Source of the DNA: Clostridiaceae bacterium
GTDB lineage: Bacteria; Bacillota; Clostridia; Oscillospirales; Acutalibacteraceae
DNA: 9,268 nucleotides
Assembly (NCBI GenBank): GCA_016281115.1
Contig: JAEEHZ010000253.1
Coordinates: 1 to 9,268, forward strand
Direction: 5' to 3'
This document shows positions 6,266 through 9,268 of this stretch, one piece after another. The notes beneath the pieces are model-generated. The model did not search any database. It was not told the origin of the DNA and was given only the letters and a program-made list of their open reading frames with translations. How positions within the stretch are numbered: the stretch's first letter is position 1; each line of letters starts with the position of its first letter. The translations under genes and the position numbers were made by a program.

Positions 6266-6297
6266 TTCGGCACTAAACAAAACCGCTTAGTGCCGAA
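6266..6297. repeat. Hairpin between tRNA-Gly and tRNA-Cys
   Basis: TTCGGCACTAA (6266-6276) and TTAGTGCCGAA (6287-6297) form a perfect 11-bp stem with a 10-nt loop. It occupies most of the 45-nt gap between the last two tRNA genes. On the transcribed strand it has no U-tract after it, so it is unlikely to stop transcription; a processing or stabilising role is possible. Confidence 0.7.
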
Positions 6298-6301
6298 AAA
6301 T

Positions 6302-6377
6302 TGGAGCGGATGACGAGGCTCGAACTCGCTACCTCCACCTTGGCAAGGTGGCGCTCTACCAGATGAGCTACATCCGC
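6302..6377 (-). tRNA. tRNA-Gly (GCC)
   Basis: Acceptor GCGGATG/CATCCGC, anticodon stem CCACC/GGTGG with loop TTGCCAA (anticodon GCC), U73 and an encoded CCA. It lies 4 nt downstream of tRNA-Phe. Confidence 0.97.
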
Positions 6378-6381
6378 AAAA

Positions 6382-6457
6382 TGGTGCCTTCGGACGGAAT
6401 CGAACCATCGACACGGGGATTTTCAGTCCCCTGCTCTACCGACTGAGCTACAAAGGC
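6382..6457 (-). tRNA. tRNA-Phe (GAA)
   Basis: Acceptor GCCTTTG/CGAAGGC (one U-G pair), anticodon stem GGGGA/TCCCC with loop CTGAAAA (anticodon GAA), A73 and an encoded CCA. It lies 6 nt downstream of tRNA-Asp. Confidence 0.97.
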
Positions 6458-6463
6458 AAAAAG

Positions 6464-6540
6464 TGGCGACCCGGAACGGGCTCGAACCGTCGACCTCTAG
6501 CGTGACAGGCTAGCGTTCTAACCAACTGAACTACCGGGCC
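6464..6540 (-). tRNA. tRNA-Asp (GTC)
   Basis: Acceptor GGCCCGG/CCGGGTC, anticodon stem CTAGC/GCTAG with loop CTGTCAC (anticodon GTC), G73 (the Asp identity base) and an encoded CCA. It lies 7 nt downstream of tRNA-Val. Confidence 0.97.
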
Positions 6541-6547
6541 ACTCAAG

Positions 6548-6623
6548 TGGTGGGAACAATAGGGCTCGAACCTATGACCCTCTGCTTGTAAGGCAGATGC
6601 TCTCCCAGCTGAGCTATGCTCCC
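6548..6623 (-). tRNA. tRNA-Val (TAC)
   Basis: Acceptor GGGAGCA/TGTTCCC, D-arm AGCTCAGCTGGGAGAGC, anticodon stem CTGCC/AGCAG region with loop CTTACAA (anticodon TAC), A73 and an encoded CCA. It is the first gene of the operon, about 30 nt after the predicted transcription start. Confidence 0.97.
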
Positions 6624-6629
6624 ACATTC

Positions 6630-6654
6630 GCCGCCGCACTATTGTGCTGACGAC
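6630..6654 (-). other. Leader hairpin of the tRNA operon
   Basis: On the - strand, GTCGTC-(A)-GCAC pairs with GTGC-GGCGGC around a 4-nt AATA loop: 10 pairs including two U-G and one bulged A. It begins at the predicted transcription start and ends 6 nt before tRNA-Val. It may shield the 5' end or position precursor processing. Confidence 0.55.
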
Positions 6655-6660
6655 TCGACT

Positions 6661-6714
6661 ATAATACTACTTTAGATTTACTTTGTCAATAGTTTTTTGA
6701 AATTTTTTTATTCT
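6661..6714 (-). promoter_or_regulatory. Strong sigma-A promoter with A/T-rich upstream element for the tRNA operon
   Basis: On the - strand, consensus TTGACA (6684-6689) and TATTAT (6661-6666) are separated by 17 nt, with the start predicted near 6654. Directly upstream of the -35 are A/T tracts (6690-6714) like the UP elements of stable-RNA promoters. The -35 lies only 36 nt after the preceding lipoprotein gene's stop codon. Confidence 0.9.
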
Positions 6715-6725
6715 CCGTAAATCTC

Positions 6726-7541
6726 TTACTCAGCCGCAAAGTTGATTTCGCCCGTGTTGAATATTTCGTTATTGCTGTCGTCTTCAAGAGCAAATGTCAT
6801 TGATATGGTATCTGTTTTATTTTCTATGGCGGAAGTCATGCACGCGCTTATTTCTTTTTCTTCACCGGGTTCCAATATCTCATATACTGAAAAATTAGCC
6901 GATTTCCCATTGATCTCGGTATTATATGACCTTATTACCGTCGTATTGCTGCTACTGTTTTTGGCGTATAAGTTAAAATATTCATTTTCCGTACCCTTGT
7001 ATCTCAAGGTTACGCCATACGCTGAGAAAACCTGCGAATTTTCCAAAGTTACTTTTCCGTCGGCAACAGTTAAGTTTTCTCTGTATTCTGCCATTTCGTT
7101 GATAAGACCGTCTTTATTTACGTATATGCCATATATTCCGTCGTCGGATATTTCTTTGAGTACACCTGTAAGCGTGCATTTGTCGTTGTTTTGGGGATAG
7201 TTATTTTTATCTGATGAGTCTGTGACAAACGGAATATCTATTATGTTTTCATCATTATCGCTTATCACAAGATAATAATATGTTTTTTCTTCTACATTTA
7301 TTACTTTAACTGTACCCGATACCTTTACGGTAGAGCCATCGTAGTTTTCAGGATCGTTGTAAAAGCTGTCCATAAATCTGTAAGCAGCCTGCAAGTCCGT
7401 ATCAACAAGATTGTGGTCTATTTTCTCCACAGTTTCCTTATCTTGCTGTGTAGATGAATCATTGTTTCCGTCGTTGCTGTCACACGAAGACATAATGATC
7501 GCGACAGCTGCACAAAGCAATAATATTAAAACTTTTTTCAT
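6726..7541 (-). CDS. Unrecognised two-domain lipoprotein
   Basis: I do not recognise this 271-residue protein. Its N-terminus is a lipoprotein signal: KK at 2-3, a hydrophobic stretch (4-17) and the lipobox MSSC with Cys20. An Asn/Asp/Ser-rich linker runs to about 45. Residues 50-148 (NYDGSTVKVSGTVKVI, YYYLVIS, CTLTGVLKE, IYGIYVNKDGLI) have the alternating beta pattern of an OB-type domain such as the tRNA_anti-like family. Residues 160-271 look like an Ig-type beta sandwich (LEPGEEKEIS is characteristic of such extracytoplasmic modules). It is probably anchored to the outer face of the membrane; no partner or ligand can be named. GGGGGTG lies 7 nt before the ATG, and a good promoter lies just upstream. 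There is no clear terminator before the tRNA promoter, so read-through is possible. Confidence 0.8.
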   Translation of the reverse strand: MKKVLILLLCAAVAIIMSSCDSNDGNNDSSTQQDKETVEKIDHNLVDTDLQAAYRFMDSFYNDPENYDGSTVKVSGTVKVINVEEKTYYYLVISDNDENIIDIPFVTDSSDKNNYPQNNDKCTLTGVLKEISDDGIYGIYVNKDGLINEMAEYRENLTVADGKVTLENSQVFSAYGVTLRYKGTENEYFNLYAKNSSSNTTVIRSYNTEINGKSANFSVYEILEPGEEKEISACMTSAIENKTDTISMTFALEDDSNNEIFNTGEINFAAE

Positions 7542-7574
7542 AAAACAGCACCCCCATATGGCTTATACAAACGA

Positions 7575-7603
7575 ATTATATACTAAAAATCAAAAAACTT
7601 CAA
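7575..7603 (-). promoter_or_regulatory. Sigma-A promoter of the lipoprotein gene
   Basis: On the - strand, TTGAAG (7598-7603) and a consensus TATAAT (7575-7580) are 17 nt apart, giving a leader of about 27 nt. Immediately upstream of the -35 lies the inverted repeat TATCAA-TAT-TTGATA (7604-7618), a possible operator. Confidence 0.75.
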
Positions 7604-7620
7604 TATCAATATTTGATAAT

Positions 7621-7812
7621 AATGCGGTATGGTCATAGATGATTGTAAATAAAATAGGCACAATAAAAGCCCGATGCAGGCAGCATCTCAATATAGCTTT
7701 TCGCTTGGTGTCAGTTTAATGACGGAAAGTGGGTTGCTTGATTTGACTGCGAATAATAATTAGAGAAAAGCAGAGAATCAAGAGGGAGGCTGTCCGTTAA
7801 TTGAGCAGTATC
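7621..7812. other. Intergenic region with an inverted repeat, no gene seen
   Basis: No coding frame or RNA gene is convincing here. CTTGATT-TGA-CTGC (7737-7750) pairs with GCAG-AG-AATCAAG (7770-7782), an 11-bp stem with an internal loop and a 19-nt apex loop, but without a U-tract. A short GC-rich hairpin near 7669-7686 is followed on the - strand by TTTTATT and might be a weak terminator for the ABC exporter gene. Confidence 0.4.
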
Positions 7813-9268
7813 TCATTCAAATAATTCATTCTCGCGAAACTGTAGGGAATAGAGCTTTTGGTATGTTCCGCCTGACTTGATAAGCTCATCATGTGTTCCG
7901 CGCTCGGCTATTTCACCGTTTATAACAACGGCTATTTCATCGGCATTTCTGATTGTTGACAGCCTGTGCGCGACAACAAGCGTTGTTCTTCCCTCGCTCA
8001 GTTCGTCCAAAGCCTGCTGAATAAGGACTTCGGTCGTATTGTCGAGTGCGCTGGTGGCTTCGTCAAGAATAAGTATCGCAGGGTCCTTCAAAAACATTCG
8101 TGCAATGCTCAGTCGCTGCTTTTGGCCCCCCGATAATTTCACGCCGCGTTCGCCTATTTCAGTGTCATAGCCCTTTTCAAGCGACATTATGTAATCGTGG
8201 ATATTCGCCCGGCGTGCTGCCTGATAAACTTGTTCATCGGTGGCGTTTGGGTTACCGTACAGAATATTTTCTTTGACAGTACCCACGAAAAGAAAGACAT
8301 CCTGCTGTACGATACCGATATTGCGCCTTATTGAATCGAGAGTAAGATCACGGATATCAATGCCGTCGATCAAAATAGAACCTCCGATATCGCTGAGCTT
8401 ATAAAAAGAGGGTATCAAATGGCAAAGCGTGCTTTTTCCGCCGCCCGACGGACCAACCAATGCGAGCTTTTTGCCTTTTTCAATGCGCAAATTAATATTA
8501 TGGATGACCTCTTTAGATTGATCATAAGAATAGCTTACGTTTTTAAATTCGATAACGCCTTGCACATTTTCAAGTTCTTTGGCGTTTTCGCTGTCCTTTT
8601 CGGGTTCTTCATCCATTATCTCCAAAAAGCGCTTAAATCCGCTCACTCCGTTTTGATATTGCTCCATGAAGTTGATCAACGTGGTGACAGGGTTTATAAA
8701 TAGATTGACGGAAACAATGAAGGTGGAATAGTCGCCGAAAGAAATTCTCCCCGATTGCAAAAACAGTCCGCCTGCGATAAGTATAAGCACATTGAATACA
8801 TCGGTTACAAAAGAGGTTGATGAAAAGAACATAGCCATGGCACGGTAGGCACGTCGTGAAGCATCAACAAATTGCTCATCGCCTTTTTTGAACTTTTTTA
8901 TTTCAAGCTCGGTGTTTGTATAAGCTTTGGTAACGCGTATGCCTGTTACACTGCTCTCGACGGCGGCATTTATAACGGCATTGCTCTTGCGGCGATCATC
9001 AAAAGCACGTCTCATTTCCTTACGAAAGTGCAGTGAAACAAAAACCAATACAGGCACACAGGCAAAAATGATAAGTGTAAGTATCGGGTCTATCAAGCAC
9101 AGGTATGTGAATGACAGAATGATCATAACCGAGCTTATCAGCAGATTTTCGGGACCGTGATGCGCAAGCTCGCAAACCTCAAAGAGGTCGCTTGTCATAC
9201 GAGTCATAATGCGCCCTGTTTCGTGATTGTCATAAAAGGTAAACGACAGCTTTTCAAGGTGTTCAAAC
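7813..9268 (-). CDS. Type I ABC exporter half-transporter (5' end cut by window)
   Basis: This is the C-terminal part of a fused membrane and ATPase protein of the MsbA/BmrA/MdlB type, which exports lipids, drugs or peptides. The frame stays open to the window edge, reading FEHLEKLSFTFYDNHETGRI before the ATG at 9207, so that ATG is internal; LSFTFYDNHETGR is the usual coupling-helix region. Counting from that Met, the membrane segments visible are at about 22-60 and 125-180. The ATPase domain runs from about 218 to 464: A-loop YSYD (226-229), Walker A GPSGGGKST (252-260), Q-loop Q301, signature LSGGQ (358-362), Walker B ILILDEA with catalytic E383, and H-loop H414. All catalytic residues are intact. 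Such proteins act as homodimers or as pairs encoded side by side; a partner gene would be outside the window. The substrate is unknown. Confidence 0.95.
   Translation of the reverse strand, partial: FEHLEKLSFTFYDNHETGRIMTRMTSDLFEVCELAHHGPENLLISSVMIILSFTYLCLIDPILTLIIFACVPVLVFVSLHFRKEMRRAFDDRRKSNAVINAAVESSVTGIRVTKAYTNTELEIKKFKKGDEQFVDASRRAYRAMAMFFSSTSFVTDVFNVLILIAGGLFLQSGRISFGDYSTFIVSVNLFINPVTTLINFMEQYQNGVSGFKRFLEIMDEEPEKDSENAKELENVQGVIEFKNVSYSYDQSKEVIHNINLRIEKGKKLALVGPSGGGKSTLCHLIPSFYKLSDIGGSILIDGIDIRDLTLDSIRRNIGIVQQDVFLFVGTVKENILYGNPNATDEQVYQAARRANIHDYIMSLEKGYDTEIGERGVKLSGGQKQRLSIARMFLKDPAILILDEATSALDNTTEVLIQQALDELSEGRTTLVVAHRLSTIRNADEIAVVINGEIAERGTHDELIKSGGTYQKLYSLQFRENELFE

Noticed and set aside
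6448..6639. A 63-codon open frame on the - strand
   Set aside because: It is the translation of tRNA-Val and tRNA-Asp sequence (SSAGRA..., GPVVQLVRT... are typical tRNA-derived false proteins).
7669..7686. Terminator for the ABC exporter gene
   Set aside because: Only a 4-5 bp hairpin precedes TTTTATT on the - strand; too weak to call as a terminator.
7700..7800. Insertion-sequence remnant (end-like motifs such as GTGTCAGTTTAATGACGG and GAGGGAGGCTGTCC)
   Set aside because: No transposase fragment, no matching pair of terminal repeats and no target duplication could be found by eye.

Overview
The window looks like a piece of a low-to-moderate GC Bacillota chromosome, most likely a Clostridia-type gut or anaerobe lineage. 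The basis is the holB-ricT gene pair, strong AGGAGG-type ribosome binding sites, sigma-A style promoters, CCA-encoding tRNA genes, a DUF4430 lipoprotein behind a cobalamin riboswitch, and a short DtxR-family regulator. The genus cannot be fixed from the sequence alone. No phage genes, transposase or CRISPR array are visible.

Layout: the first gene (+ strand, cut by the left edge) is the C-terminal part of an FtsX/MacB-type ABC transporter permease. Every other recognised gene is on the - strand. Read in the direction of transcription from the right, they are: a type I ABC exporter half-transporter (cut by the right edge); an unrecognised lipoprotein with its own promoter; a five-gene tRNA operon (Val-UAC, Asp-GUC, Phe-GAA, Gly-GCC, Cys-GCA) with a near-consensus promoter and an A/T-rich upstream element; a palindromic intergenic element carrying an orphan + strand terminator; nadE (ammonia-dependent NAD synthetase); a DtxR-family metal regulator with its own terminator; holB and ricT as a two-gene operon from a clear promoter; and a cobalamin riboswitch leading into a DUF4430 lipoprotein that converges on the first gene across a shared hairpin terminator.

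Functional reading: most of the window is housekeeping (clamp loader, RicT, NAD synthesis, tRNAs). The parts most worth a second look are (i) the roughly 200-nt cobalamin riboswitch controlling a single lipoprotein whose domain resembles the C-terminal domain of transcobalamin, which suggests a surface corrinoid-binding protein; (ii) the 6054-6182 element, where a long AT-rich inverted repeat, a 10-bp GC-rich inverted repeat and a terminator hairpin overlap in mutually exclusive ways; and (iii) the DtxR-type regulator, whose ligand residues follow the iron (DtxR/IdeR) pattern rather than the MntR pattern.
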